Below, one piece after another: positions 8,043 through 17,180 of a stretch of DNA of 64,000 nt. The stretch covers positions 4,941,501-5,005,500 of the forward strand of contig NZ_CP049783.1 in assembly GCF_015710975.1 (NCBI RefSeq), given 5' to 3'. Both the position numbers and the translations under genes were made by a program. The first letter of the stretch is position 1. Every line of letters starts with the position of its first letter. Source of the DNA: Paenibacillus polymyxa (lineage in GTDB: Bacteria > Bacillota > Bacilli > Paenibacillales > Paenibacillaceae). The notes below the pieces were generated by a model. It was not told where the DNA came from. It ran no database searches and saw only the letters and a list, made by a program, of their open reading frames with translations.

Positions 8043-9010
8043 AAAATGAGAGAAAAGGCAGAAAAAAAATGTTGTGGGGATCTATTTATGTTGGTGTTTT
8101 TATTCTTGTGTTCGCGGCTTCAGCAATCATCAAAATGACATACAATCCACTGTCTGGAGAGATGCAAGTTCATTGGAATGACACCGTTGGGCATGCATAT
8201 TCAGATATCGCCTATGACGATAAGGAGCAAAATAAATTTGATCTCTATGTTCCAGCAGATAATACAAAGAAAAGCTATGGTCTTGTCGTATATCTCCATG
8301 CAGGAGGTTTTTCAACTGGTGACAAGAGTGATGACGCCAATATGCTGAAATGGCTTACTTCAAAAGGTTATGTCGCCGCTGGTATTAATTATACGCTGCG
8401 TAATGAAAATAATCCCGAAGCCAGTGTATATACTATGTCACAGGAAATCAAAAAAAGTATTCCAGTTGTAAAAGCGGAAGCGAAAAAGTTAGGCTACAAT
8501 CTCGATAGAATGGCGATATCCGGTGGCTCGGCAGGTGGAACTTTGGCGCTATTGTATGCTTACCGTGATGCGGACACCTCTCCTATTCCTGTAAAAATGG
8601 TATTTGAGATGGTAGGACCACCGAGCTTTTATCCAGAGGACTGGACTACCTACGGTTTGGATCAGAATCCAGAGGCAGCAGCAAACTTATTCAGCGTTAT
8701 GTCTGGTAACACGATTACAACAGATATGATAGGAAAAGCAAGCTATGATGAAGCAGTCAAAGATATTTCACCGTTTATGTGGATTGATAAAAATTCTGTA
8801 CCAACGCTAGCTGCCTATGGAAAATACGATAAGGTCGCTCCGTTCGGAACAGTAAAATATCTGATCAACGCACTGGAAAAAAACAATGTTCCCCATGATT
8901 ATTTCGAGTTTCCTCATTCGGGGCACGGTCTGCAAAATGACAATAAGCTATATTTAAAATATATAGAAAAGTTGAATGAGTACCTGGAACGATATATGGG
9001 GAGTGAATAA
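8039..9010 (+). CDS. Membrane-anchored alpha/beta hydrolase, esterase/lipase type
   Basis: A 323-aa protein with an N-terminal anchor (about 12-31) behind a Lys/Arg-rich start. HAGG at 87-90 is the HGG-type oxyanion motif of the hormone-sensitive-lipase/BD-FAE-like esterases, GGSAGG (161-167 region) holds nucleophile Ser164, AAYGKYDKVAP carries the likely Asp, and PHSGHGL the likely His, so a complete triad is visible. Translation is coupled to the 44-aa gene by ATGA overlap. The likely role is hydrolysis of esters outside the membrane; the natural substrate is unknown. It is the third intact hydrolase in this island. Confidence 0.82.
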   Translation: MKNERKGRKKMLWGSIYVGVFILVFAASAIIKMTYNPLSGEMQVHWNDTVGHAYSDIAYDDKEQNKFDLYVPADNTKKSYGLVVYLHAGGFSTGDKSDDANMLKWLTSKGYVAAGINYTLRNENNPEASVYTMSQEIKKSIPVVKAEAKKLGYNLDRMAISGGSAGGTLALLYAYRDADTSPIPVKMVFEMVGPPSFYPEDWTTYGLDQNPEAAANLFSVMSGNTITTDMIGKASYDEAVKDISPFMWIDKNSVPTLAAYGKYDKVAPFGTVKYLINALEKNNVPHDYFEFPHSGHGLQNDNKLYLKYIEKLNEYLERYMGSE

Positions 9011-9060
9011 GACAGATTAGATCCGCTGTTCTGTTTGAGGCAACAAAATGTGCAGATTTA

Positions 9061-9092
9061 GAGAAGGTACTATTTTTAAAAACTACCTTCTC
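9061..9092. terminator. Hairpin after the esterase gene
   Basis: GAGAAGGTA pairs with TACCTTCTC around an AT-rich loop, 50 bases after the stop. The U-tract is poor. The remaining 9093-9410 interval is AT-rich and shows no supported gene. Confidence 0.5.
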
Positions 9093-9410
9093 TACTATCC
9101 AAAGTAAAAACGAAAAACTTAAGAATAACCGTCAAAAAAGCAGGTTTATTAATTAAATTTGAAGTTTAATATTTCCTAATTCATTACGCTTAAGGTTACT
9201 ATTTATATATTACGCTTAACAAGACAATATCTCTTTCAGGTTATACGGCTTCAACATATGTCTGAGCAGGCTTTTCCACCCGTGTTTATCTCTTCTTGAG
9301 TCTTTTTGTCATATGAAATGAGAAATCGTACTTCATTATGCTACCTATTCAAGTTAACTACATATGCTTTTTATTTAGATATATAGCTAAACTAATCGGT
9401 CTATGCTTAC

Positions 9411-9459
9411 ATCAGTTTATTTTCAGTTTATTCAGATCAGGTATAATACTTCAAGGAAA
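9411..9459 (+). promoter_or_regulatory. Conserved promoter with OmpR-like direct repeats before the hydrolase pseudogene
   Basis: AGTTTATTTTC and AGTTTATTCAG lie in tandem, then TATAAT at 9442-9447. The block equals the promoter at 3693-3741 (opposite strand) except for one base in the -10 element. Confidence 0.7.
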
Positions 9460-9527
9460 CAAGGCAGACAATCCACAAGACCTACGCTAAATTTATAATT
9501 TATTGAGAGTTAAGGAGATTTACGTGC

Positions 9528-10446
9528 ATGAAAAAGATGTTGAAAATTACTGGTTGTATTATTTTTATCATTGCAGTACTGATTGCCGCTTTGTTGATTT
9601 ACTTAGCAAATAATCCTGCCGTTCCGAATAATTATACGGAAACAGTCAAAACAGGCGGCGAGTTGGAAGCAAAGTATATAGCTATGGGTGAGCACGAGGT
9701 AAGTTATTTTGAAAGTGCCGCTATGATGTCATTTAAGAAATATGAGATTTTTTATCCAGCGGATATGTCCGAAATGAATAGATCGCTCCCCGTTGTTGTA
9801 TTTGTCAACGGAACAGGGATCACAGGCTCTAAATATCAAGCACTGCAAAAACATCTTGCCTCTTGGGGGTTTATCACAATTGCCACAGTAAGAAGAGTAT
9901 GCATGGAATGGGTTTTCCGCTGAAATGTCTGTTCGGTATCTTGAGCTTTTGAATGAATACAAAGATAAAATCAATGGTGGGGATAATGTTTTTTATAAGA
10001 AGATAGACCTCGACCATATTGGTATTACCGGACATTCACAGGGCGGCATCGGTGTAATAAACGCTATTACAGATCAGAAGCATTCTGACATCTATAAAGC
10101 TGCTGTAATGTTAAGTTCCGCGAAGACTGTGATGAGCGAAGCTCTGCAATGGACATCTAATCCTACGCTCATCAAAGCACCAACTATGATTATTGGTTCC
10201 ACTGGCAACACAGATGAGCAGATTACACTCTGGAAAGCCTGCAAAAACTTTATAACGACATCCCCAATAATGTCACAAAAGTGATGGCAAGAAGAAATGA
10301 TGCCGATCATGGGCAAATGCTTTACTATGCAGACGGATATGTAACCGCATGGTTTATGTACTATCTTAATGGCGATACCGAAGCAGGAAACGCATTCTTC
10401 GGAGAGAATGCTGAAATTCTATCTAATGCAAACTTGCAGGATATTA
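9528..10446 (+). pseudogene. Frameshifted alpha/beta hydrolase, paralogue of the 3904-4860 gene
   Basis: Three pieces in different frames line up end to end with the intact 318-aa hydrolase. The first (9528 to about 9895) has the anchor, NGTGITGSKY and HLASWGF. The second (to about 10233) has GHSQGG. The third has RRNDADHGQM and ADGYVTAWFMYYL. Frameshifts fall near 9895 and 10233. The last few residues after NANLQDI are replaced by sequence belonging to an IS30-like remnant. All catalytic motifs are still legible, so the damage is recent. Its promoter block remains almost identical to that of the 2135 gene. Confidence 0.88.
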
Positions 10447-10600
10447 AAAAAAAACCATTAAGGGATTTGTGAAAGATTCGTGAGCGGTTTTCCACCCCAT
10501 ACATTTTCGGGCAATGGTTGATTAAATCAAGCGAACGCTCCAAAGCCACATCGGATACTTGGGCAAAGTCTGTGCCTTTAGGAAAGAACGGTACAGTCTA
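10447..10600 (-). pseudogene. IS30-like transposase C-terminal remnant
   Basis: Read on the minus strand, VPFFPKGTDFAQVSD, then a stretch ending LINHCP, then in another frame GWKTAHESFTNPL, match the IS30-family C-terminus ('PkGTdF..v......ln.rPRK.LGwkTP.E.F'). One frameshift lies near 10505. No intact ends or target duplication were found. The 10600-11221 interval beyond it shows only short decayed frames that I do not recognise. Confidence 0.7.
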
Positions 10601-11221
10601 ACTTTCAATTTTCGGCATCGCATATGACCGACCAGATGCTGGAGATTACGAAATTTACTCATTCGCATTAACGATTCCAGCCTACTGATTATCCGCATAT
10701 GCCATAAATCAACAAAGCAAAGCAGCGATACTTCACTCATGGGAAACATCGCTGCTCTAGTGGTTATTTGTAGATGGGTTTAAAGCGTTTTATTCGGAAT
10801 ATGATGTAGGGTAGTTTGTTTATTGACCCTTTAAAGGCTTTGTTTTTAACCTCTGAATAATCTGTCGTTTTCTAAACTTTATATTAGATGCTTCCTCTGC
10901 CGAATGGTTATAGGATTTACTAACTCATATTCTCCATTACATACAGGGATAACTCTTTATTATGATCCAAGGGTTATGCCACAGCACACATTTGATAGTT
11001 TCGACTGAATTTCTATTCAAAGATCTTTTATAAATATTAATCATCTTACGAATATTCTTATTTTCTTGCCCGATCGGGGAATAGCCATTTTAATTTGTCT
11101 CCCACTGAATAATACTGCCCATTACTTCAATGAAAAAAGCAGCCCCTCTTGAACTGCCCTACTGCTAGTCACTTCAACAATAGGGTGAGTTCATTCATGG
11201 GCTACCTTATTTACCAAGTAG

Positions 11222-12610
11222 CTATTCAGCGTTTTTTAAGAATTCAAGCTCTTTGACAATACCCGGAAATAATTTATCTAGATTGTAAAATACCAGCAAT
11301 AAGATTTGCAGGAGAGCCAAGATAATTGGAACGTAGATAAACATGAAATGAATAGACGCTAGCGCAGTAGCACTGATTGTAGCTTGTCCACCAGCATATC
11401 CTCCCAATGCCAGCCCCCAACCGATAAGTGCCGCTCCCAAACCGCCTCCCGCTTTTGTGCCGAAACTACCCGCACTGTACACCAGTCCTTCGGTGCGCAT
11501 CCCTGTCTTCCATTCGCCATACTCAATGGTATCTGCCAACATGGCAAAGAAGGTTCCGAGAATAGCGGCATGTCCAAGCGCTTTAATAACGAGTCCCAGA
11601 CAGACCGCCATCAGACTTGTGGGACTGACGGCAATGACAAGCGACCCGACAATAAGGAGGATACTTCCGATAATGGAGGAATTTCGTTTACCGATCCGCT
11701 TGACGATGGGGGGCAATAGCATATAACCAAGCAGGGAAGGAAGCAGTAAGGATATGCCGAGCACTCCAATCAGATTGGCGTCTTTTAACACATAACGTGC
11801 GTAGTAAATATTCATACCTGTGCCCAGTGCGTTATTTATAAAATAGACCACAGCAAACCCAAGGATCAATTTCCAATACTTATTACGCATCAGCGCTCCA
11901 AAAGCGCGTCCAAACGGAATTGGCTTTTGTACAACAGATGGAGTAACCCTTTCTTTGGTACTGAAGAAGGTAACAAGAAATAAGAAGGTTCCGAGCAAGC
12001 CAAATATAATAAAGGTGAAAATCCACCCTTTTTGACCGCCGCCGAATGACTTCACTAACGGGAGGGTGAAATAATTAATTAGCAAGGCACCAATATTCGC
12101 CAGACTCATACGAAAAATATTAAGCAGAGAACGCTGGTAAGAATCCTGCGTTATCATGGAATTAAGCACACCATAAGGGACATTAATACTGGAATAAATA
12201 AAGTTCATCAGCAGATAGGTAACGTAAATGTATAGAATAGTGATCGTCATATTTCCACTTGGAACCGTGAACAAGAGAATTCCAGACAATGCAAATGGCC
12301 CGGACATCCACAGTAACCAAGGACGTGCCTTCCCGTGTCTGCTCTTTGTTTTATCGATCAAAGCCCCAATCGCGACATCAATAAACGCATCCAGTACGCG
12401 TGCAACTAGCATTAAAGTACCAATGACCCCAGCGCTGATCCCGATTACATCTGTGTAAAAGTAGGACAGAAAAGTCATTGCGGCGGCAAACAGCAACTGG
12501 CTGGCAAAATCACCGAATCCATAACCAATTTTTTCTTTCAGCGTAATAATTGAACCGGTTTGCACTGAAGCCTCATTTCCCCTTACAACAATATCGCTTG
12601 AACTTCTCAT
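11222..12610 (-). CDS. GPH-family sugar:cation symporter
   Basis: A 462-aa, 12-helix permease of the glycoside-pentoside-hexuronide family (MelB/XynB/YicJ type). The start has the GPH signature LKEKIGYGFGDFASQLLF and YFYTDVIGISAG. The loop RVLDAFIDVAIGALIDKTKSRHGKARPW contains the conserved Asp pair of helix II and the R-x-G-K-xRPW motif after it, and ADTIEYGEWKTG is the conserved loop 10-11 motif. The second ATG (12610) suits the AAAGGAG site better than the first. It is divergent from a LacI-type regulator with two perfect palindromes between them. The likely substrate is a glycoside or pentoside. No glycosidase gene is attached. Confidence 0.88.
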   Translation of the reverse strand: MRSSSDIVVRGNEASVQTGSIITLKEKIGYGFGDFASQLLFAAAMTFLSYFYTDVIGISAGVIGTLMLVARVLDAFIDVAIGALIDKTKSRHGKARPWLLWMSGPFALSGILLFTVPSGNMTITILYIYVTYLLMNFIYSSINVPYGVLNSMITQDSYQRSLLNIFRMSLANIGALLINYFTLPLVKSFGGGQKGWIFTFIIFGLLGTFLFLVTFFSTKERVTPSVVQKPIPFGRAFGALMRNKYWKLILGFAVVYFINNALGTGMNIYYARYVLKDANLIGVLGISLLLPSLLGYMLLPPIVKRIGKRNSSIIGSILLIVGSLVIAVSPTSLMAVCLGLVIKALGHAAILGTFFAMLADTIEYGEWKTGMRTEGLVYSAGSFGTKAGGGLGAALIGWGLALGGYAGGQATISATALASIHFMFIYVPIILALLQILLLVFYNLDKLFPGIVKELEFLKNAE

Positions 12611-12656
12611 GCTCATGCTCCTTTTCCCTTGTTATTCTCTACAATTCAAGGTTATA

Positions 12657-12672
12657 AAGAAAACGTTTTCTT
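12657..12672. promoter_or_regulatory. LacI-type operator 1
   Basis: AAGAAAACGTTTTCTT is a perfect 16-bp palindrome with the central CG typical of LacI/CcpA-family sites. It lies 47 bases upstream of the symporter start and would block its transcription. Confidence 0.75.
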
Positions 12673-12753
12673 AATTATCAAAAAAACAAGCTGAAATACC
12701 CTGAATCCAGCCGATTATTGGTAAAAACAACTATGTTCGTCCAAAAAATACTA

Positions 12754-12765
12754 GAAAACGTTTTC
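12754..12765. promoter_or_regulatory. LacI-type operator 2
   Basis: GAAAACGTTTTC, the same palindromic core, centred 95 bp from operator 1 (about nine helical turns). This would allow looping between the two divergent promoters. Confidence 0.7.
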
Positions 12766-12928
12766 CGGAGTTGATTATACTCTCCTTATAAACCAAGGTC
12801 AAGCGCTTTCTTTGCTCTAGAATCTTTGTTAAACTCAATAAACAATTCAATAAACTGATATAATAAATTCAATCCACTTTGAGAACCTATTTTCTAAATA
12901 AATACTTGCTTGAAAGTCGGTGTGTACA

Positions 12929-13942
12929 ATGAAAATGACTATAAAAGATGTGGCTCGAATGGCCAACGTCTCCATTTCTACAGTTTCCAGAGTGATCAAT
13001 AATAGCCAGACGGTCAACAGTGAAATACGCAAACGAGTTCTGGATGTTCTTGAAGCCACTCAATTCCGTCCAAATGCCATAGCACGGACATTGGTAAAGA
13101 ATAATACATCTTTGATTGGGGTACTTCTGCCCGCGATTAAAAACAACGTTTTTGATGACATGGTTGAAGGCATCAATCAAGTAGCGCATCTATACGGCTT
13201 TGATGTCATAATCGCCTTGTCAGGGGGAGACGCGGACTCTGAATTACACTATTACAATATGTTCCGTGAAATGCAGGCGAGCGGAATTATTATATCGGTA
13301 AGCGGAATCCGGGATGCGCTATTCGCGCTCATTGAAGCGGCGGGAATTCCCTGCATCCTTGTCGGACGGGATTTCCGAGACCAAACCATTCCTTCCGTGC
13401 ATGTTGACAACATAACGGCTGCTTTTGAAGCGGTAACTTATCTAATACAGCAGGGTCATCAGGATATCGCGATGCTGCAGGGACCAGCGGGGGATATTTC
13501 AGTGAGCAATCAGCGTTTTTTGGGCTATGAACAGGCATTGAAGGCCGCTCACCTGCCAGTACGCCCCGAACGTGTGTTGGAAAGCGGCTTTTCAGTTGAA
13601 GATGGCATAACCTCTATGAGAAAACTTTATCATTCAGGCCCACTGCCTAGTGCGGTGTTCTGCGCAACGGACCGAGTTGCCATAGGCGCTATGAACTTTC
13701 TGGCTGAAAATGGGGTGAAAATACCTGAACAGGTCTCTTTCTTCGGATTTGACGACATTGACATGGCTACAATAATCCGGCCTAAATTGTCAACTGTCCG
13801 ATATTCAGCATCCGAACTTGGCATGGTCGCCGCCCGCAATCTCATTAAGCTTATTAGAGGAGAAGAATTGGCGGCTGTCCACTGGTCCATATCTCATCAG
13901 TTAGAAATTCGGGACAGCAGTACAAAACTTGGAGTATCCTAA
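12929..13942 (+). CDS. LacI-family transcriptional repressor
   Basis: About 337 aa. The N-terminal HTH is classic (TIKDVARMANVSISTVSRVIN), with the hinge helix FRPNAIARTL. The periplasmic-binding-like ligand domain follows (SLIGVLLPAIKNNVFDDM; CATDRVAIGAMNFL; VSFFGFDDIDMATIIRPKLSTVR). The ATG at 12929 is chosen, six bases before another in-frame ATG. No strong ribosome binding site is visible. Divergent from the GPH symporter and next to two identical palindromes, it is the probable local repressor, with the transported sugar or a derivative as inducer. Confidence 0.88.
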   Translation: MKMTIKDVARMANVSISTVSRVINNSQTVNSEIRKRVLDVLEATQFRPNAIARTLVKNNTSLIGVLLPAIKNNVFDDMVEGINQVAHLYGFDVIIALSGGDADSELHYYNMFREMQASGIIISVSGIRDALFALIEAAGIPCILVGRDFRDQTIPSVHVDNITAAFEAVTYLIQQGHQDIAMLQGPAGDISVSNQRFLGYEQALKAAHLPVRPERVLESGFSVEDGITSMRKLYHSGPLPSAVFCATDRVAIGAMNFLAENGVKIPEQVSFFGFDDIDMATIIRPKLSTVRYSASELGMVAARNLIKLIRGEELAAVHWSISHQLEIRDSSTKLGVS

Positions 13943-14193
13943 CCTTTGATGCTCCTACGGGTTGCGGGAAATGCTAAACCGGCAGGGGTGGTCTTTTCAG
14001 CGAATCCAACGCCGAATAATGGAAACGTTCTCTTGCAGACTTTTTCGCAAAAGGGCATGATTGGAGATACGCAGAAACCAGGCTCGGTTTAAAATTGGCT
14101 ATCATGTAGATGGGCATTTCCGGGGAAAGTCGCTATTGCCAGACTCGCTCGTATTCAATTTTCTTTTCGATAGCAGTCAGATTAACTATCAAT

Positions 14194-14247
14194 AAGAAAA
14201 GGTTGCTTTCTAAGTCAATACAAGGACTCAGAAAGCAACCTTTTCTT
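14194..14247. terminator. Strong bidirectional terminator
   Basis: AAGAAAAGGTTGCTTTCT pairs perfectly with its complement across an 18-base loop, with A- and T-runs on the flanks. It ends the GH32 gene (-). The preceding interval 13943-14193 has no gene I can support. Confidence 0.88.
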
Positions 14248-14254
14248 CGAGTTA

Positions 14255-15733
14255 TTAAGCTTGCCAAATATCTTTCAATTTCCAGTATGTCAACTCATTT
14301 ACTAGAGCCTCTCCGCCCTCCGTTACGAGTTCTATGCCTAGCAGTTTTTCACTCGAATAGATGCGACTTGTCATCGTAGCTTGCCCTTCATTAGCAAATA
14401 TTTCAATGGATGAGCGATCCAGATATACATGTAACGTCAGTTGCCCCTCTGCACTTAAGGCTGTTTGACGTACTCCATCCGTCTTTTTGCCTGATTTAGA
14501 ACAATCAAGCATAAGTTTCTGACCCGGGATAGAATAAGTGATAACCGTTTCCTCCTCACCTGTACCGCGAAGCTTCAAGCCTACCAGATCTGCACTTGAC
14601 TTCGTCAGGTCGAACACGACCTTCACTTCAAGCAGATCCGCTTCAACTTCCGTCAAGTAACTTCCAGAAATAGCGCAATATTGGTGCAAAACATGTTCGC
14701 TTTGACGAAGCAACTTCATTTCCTCTACTGGGTTCATCAGCAATTTATTATTGGCACCCAGCGTAATTACACGTGGGATCGTCAATGCTCCGGACCAGCC
14801 GTCTGCTTTCGTCGGCATATCCGATTCCCACATATCCATCCAACCAATCGCAATGCGGCGACCTTGATCATCTAGAAAAGTTTGAACCGCATAGAAGTCA
14901 TGACCATTATCCAACTCGATGAACTCTCCATGTTTATATTCATTACTATCATAATTATATTCGCCAACATAATATCCCGTCTGGAACAAATTATTGTACT
15001 TATCTCCTTGCGCATCAATGCCTTGCGGGGAGAACATAAATATATGCTTACCGTTCAGTTCAAAGAAATCAGGGCACTCCCACATGAAGCCCATATTCTT
15101 ATCTCCCTGCAGAAGCACACCATGATAGGTCCAAGTTCTAAGATCAGGAGATGTATATAGAATAACACGCGGCAGATCTTCTTTCGTGCTGTTACCTAGG
15201 ATCATGTACCATGTATCCTCATGCTTCCATACCTTCGGATCACGGAAATGCTGTGAGCTATCTGTTGGAGGTTCAGCGATTACGGGATTCTGCCCTAGTT
15301 TTGTAAAATGAATGCCATCTGTACTTACTGCCACATTTTGATTTTGGAAAAAGATATTGTTTGGTTGATCAATATAGTGATGGCCAGTATAGATTAATGT
15401 CAATTCGCCGTTATTATCTACTGCGCTTCCTGAGAAGCAGCCATCAAGGTCACATGCATCTCCAGGCGCTAATGCAATCGGACAATGCTCCCAGTGTACA
15501 AGGTCTTTACTCTTCACGTGACCCCAATGCATTGGACCCCAGTTCTCATCATAAGGATGATGCTGATAGAAGGCGTGATATTCACCTTTAAATTGGATTA
15601 ATCCATTGGGGTCGTTAATCCAGTTTGCTGGTGCCATAATATGATAACCTAACCGGTACCGCTTGTTCATTTTTGCTTCTGCCTGTTTCAATGCTTCCTC
15701 AGCTTGCTTTGTATTGTTATTATATGTGTTCAT
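14255..15733 (-). CDS. GH32 sucrose-6-phosphate hydrolase / beta-fructofuranosidase
   Basis: A 492-aa cytoplasmic enzyme without signal peptide. WINDPNG at 38-44 holds the nucleophile Asp41, HFRDPKV the transition-state stabilising Asp, and MWECPD the acid/base Glu, the three GH32 signatures. The five-blade propeller is followed by a C-terminal beta-sandwich (SSIEIFANEGQATMTSRIY). The gene lies 11 bases after the LacY-type permease, with an AGGAGG site. Because that permease does not phosphorylate its sugar, the in vivo substrate is probably free sucrose or a related beta-fructoside, despite the usual family name. Confidence 0.92.
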   Translation of the reverse strand: MNTYNNNTKQAEEALKQAEAKMNKRYRLGYHIMAPANWINDPNGLIQFKGEYHAFYQHHPYDENWGPMHWGHVKSKDLVHWEHCPIALAPGDACDLDGCFSGSAVDNNGELTLIYTGHHYIDQPNNIFFQNQNVAVSTDGIHFTKLGQNPVIAEPPTDSSQHFRDPKVWKHEDTWYMILGNSTKEDLPRVILYTSPDLRTWTYHGVLLQGDKNMGFMWECPDFFELNGKHIFMFSPQGIDAQGDKYNNLFQTGYYVGEYNYDSNEYKHGEFIELDNGHDFYAVQTFLDDQGRRIAIGWMDMWESDMPTKADGWSGALTIPRVITLGANNKLLMNPVEEMKLLRQSEHVLHQYCAISGSYLTEVEADLLEVKVVFDLTKSSADLVGLKLRGTGEEETVITYSIPGQKLMLDCSKSGKKTDGVRQTALSAEGQLTLHVYLDRSSIEIFANEGQATMTSRIYSSEKLLGIELVTEGGEALVNELTYWKLKDIWQA

Positions 15734-15744
15734 TTGTCTTCCTC

Positions 15745-16980
15745 CTATGCTGTTTCAATATGCTTGTTAGGCTTGGGATCCAGATTTTTCGGTTCTTTCT
15801 TTAAGGTAAAGATTGAGATTGTTGTAAAGACAAATACGAATACACCCATAATCACGTACGTATTTGCAAAACCTCTAATGTCATAAGACATACCGGCGAT
15901 TGGCGAGAAGATCGAAGCTCCTACCTGACTCATAAACTGGAATCCCACCAGATACAAGATCGAAGACAGACGCGTATCGAAATTAGCAGCCAAGTACTTA
16001 AATACGGCAATCAGCATGATTGGCAGTTCCAATGCGTGAATCAATTTCATAGCTGAGATACCATAAGGTCCAATAACTAAGCCTGAACCCATGATCCGGA
16101 ATGCCATCAAGAATCCTGCCAATATCAGACCCTTTTTTGCTCCAATTTTGTTGACAATGAAAGGCGCTAAGAACATCATGCCTGCTTCCAAGAACACTTG
16201 TAGGGAATTTAAGTAACCATAAACTTGATTGCCTAATGCAACCGTTGAGAACGTCGATGAAAAGTAATTTGGGAACTGTTGGTCATACACATTGTAAATA
16301 CAGGTAACGCCAAGAACATATAAAATGAAGAACCACAATTGCTTATTTGCAAACAAATAGCCGATTTGCTTAAAGTTAACAGATTCTGCTCGCTCCATTT
16401 CGGAATCTGTCATTTCAACTTTAATTGTCATCATAATGATAAACAGAATGACAGCAGATACTGATGCAATCCAGAAGTTAATGTTAGGGTTGATATTGAA
16501 GAGCTGACCAGCGAAAAATGTTGCTGCTGCCCAACCTAGCGAGCCCCACATACGAGATTTCCCGTATTCAAATTCATATTTTCGGCTGATTTTCTCGACA
16601 TAAGATTCAATAGCTCCGATCCCTGCCAAAAAAGCAATACCCAAGTAAAAGCCACCTACAATGGCGCCGAGAAATACATTGTATTGAAGTAACGGCCCAT
16701 AGATAAAGATATAGAAAGGACCAACAAATAAGAGCAAAGAACTGATTAGAAATAAAATATGCTTCTTCAATCCGATTTTATCAGATATATAGCCATAAAG
16801 CGGTTGCATACATAGCGCAAAGATAGCGTTTACAGTAAAGATAACACCTGTTTCAGCACCATTTAGACTGATTTCTTGTCCTAGCCAGATGGAGAACAAT
16901 GAATAACTTGCTGACCAAGTAAAGAAGAAAAAGAAGAAATAGGCACTTAGTTTCCAGTACATGCTCTTTGACTTTCTCAT
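15745..16980 (-). CDS. Oligosaccharide:H+ symporter (LacY/CscB family), probable sucrose permease
   Basis: A 411-aa, 12-helix MFS protein. It starts MRKSKSMYWKLSAYFFFFFF, closely resembling LacY/CscB, and has the typical AETGVIFTVNAIFALCMQPLYGYISDK region (Asp in the loop 2-3 motif), plus GKSRMWGSLGWA as in CscB. ATG at 16980 follows AAGAGGAG; the longer frame to 17055 runs through operator sequence and is rejected. It forms an operon with the GH32 gene. Operator-like palindromes upstream and the adjacent LacI regulator make it the inducible sucrose uptake step. Confidence 0.9.
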   Translation of the reverse strand: MRKSKSMYWKLSAYFFFFFFTWSASYSLFSIWLGQEISLNGAETGVIFTVNAIFALCMQPLYGYISDKIGLKKHILFLISSLLLFVGPFYIFIYGPLLQYNVFLGAIVGGFYLGIAFLAGIGAIESYVEKISRKYEFEYGKSRMWGSLGWAAATFFAGQLFNINPNINFWIASVSAVILFIIMMTIKVEMTDSEMERAESVNFKQIGYLFANKQLWFFILYVLGVTCIYNVYDQQFPNYFSSTFSTVALGNQVYGYLNSLQVFLEAGMMFLAPFIVNKIGAKKGLILAGFLMAFRIMGSGLVIGPYGISAMKLIHALELPIMLIAVFKYLAANFDTRLSSILYLVGFQFMSQVGASIFSPIAGMSYDIRGFANTYVIMGVFVFVFTTISIFTLKKEPKNLDPKPNKHIETA

Positions 16981-17016
16981 ATCGAACGCTCCTCTTAGTT
17001 GAACATTTAATGTAAA

Positions 17017-17031
17017 TGAAAGCACTTTCGT
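17017..17031. promoter_or_regulatory. Candidate cre (CcpA) site
   Basis: ATGAAAGCACTTTCG is close to the cre consensus (TGWAANCGNTNWCA) with mismatches at the centre and end. It lies just upstream of the permease start, where catabolite repression would act. Confidence 0.45.
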
Positions 17032-17048
17032 ATTTACAGACTGATTAT

Positions 17049-17083
17049 ATGTCAACCGCTTTCATATGTCAACCGCTTGACAT
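17049..17083. promoter_or_regulatory. Tandem operator for the sucrose-module repressor
   Basis: ATGTCAACCGCTTGACAT (17066-17083) is a palindrome, and ATGTCAACCGCTTTCAT (17049-17065) is a direct near-copy. They lie between the permease and the LacI-type repressor gene, as ScrR/SacR sites do. Confidence 0.7.
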
Positions 17084-17180
17084 ATTTTCGAAAGAAAAAG
17101 AGCTCTCCTCTTTGATTTCAATTACTCTAATAAGGATAGCTCCATCTTATATCACAATGCTGAAAACTATGGGAATTGTA

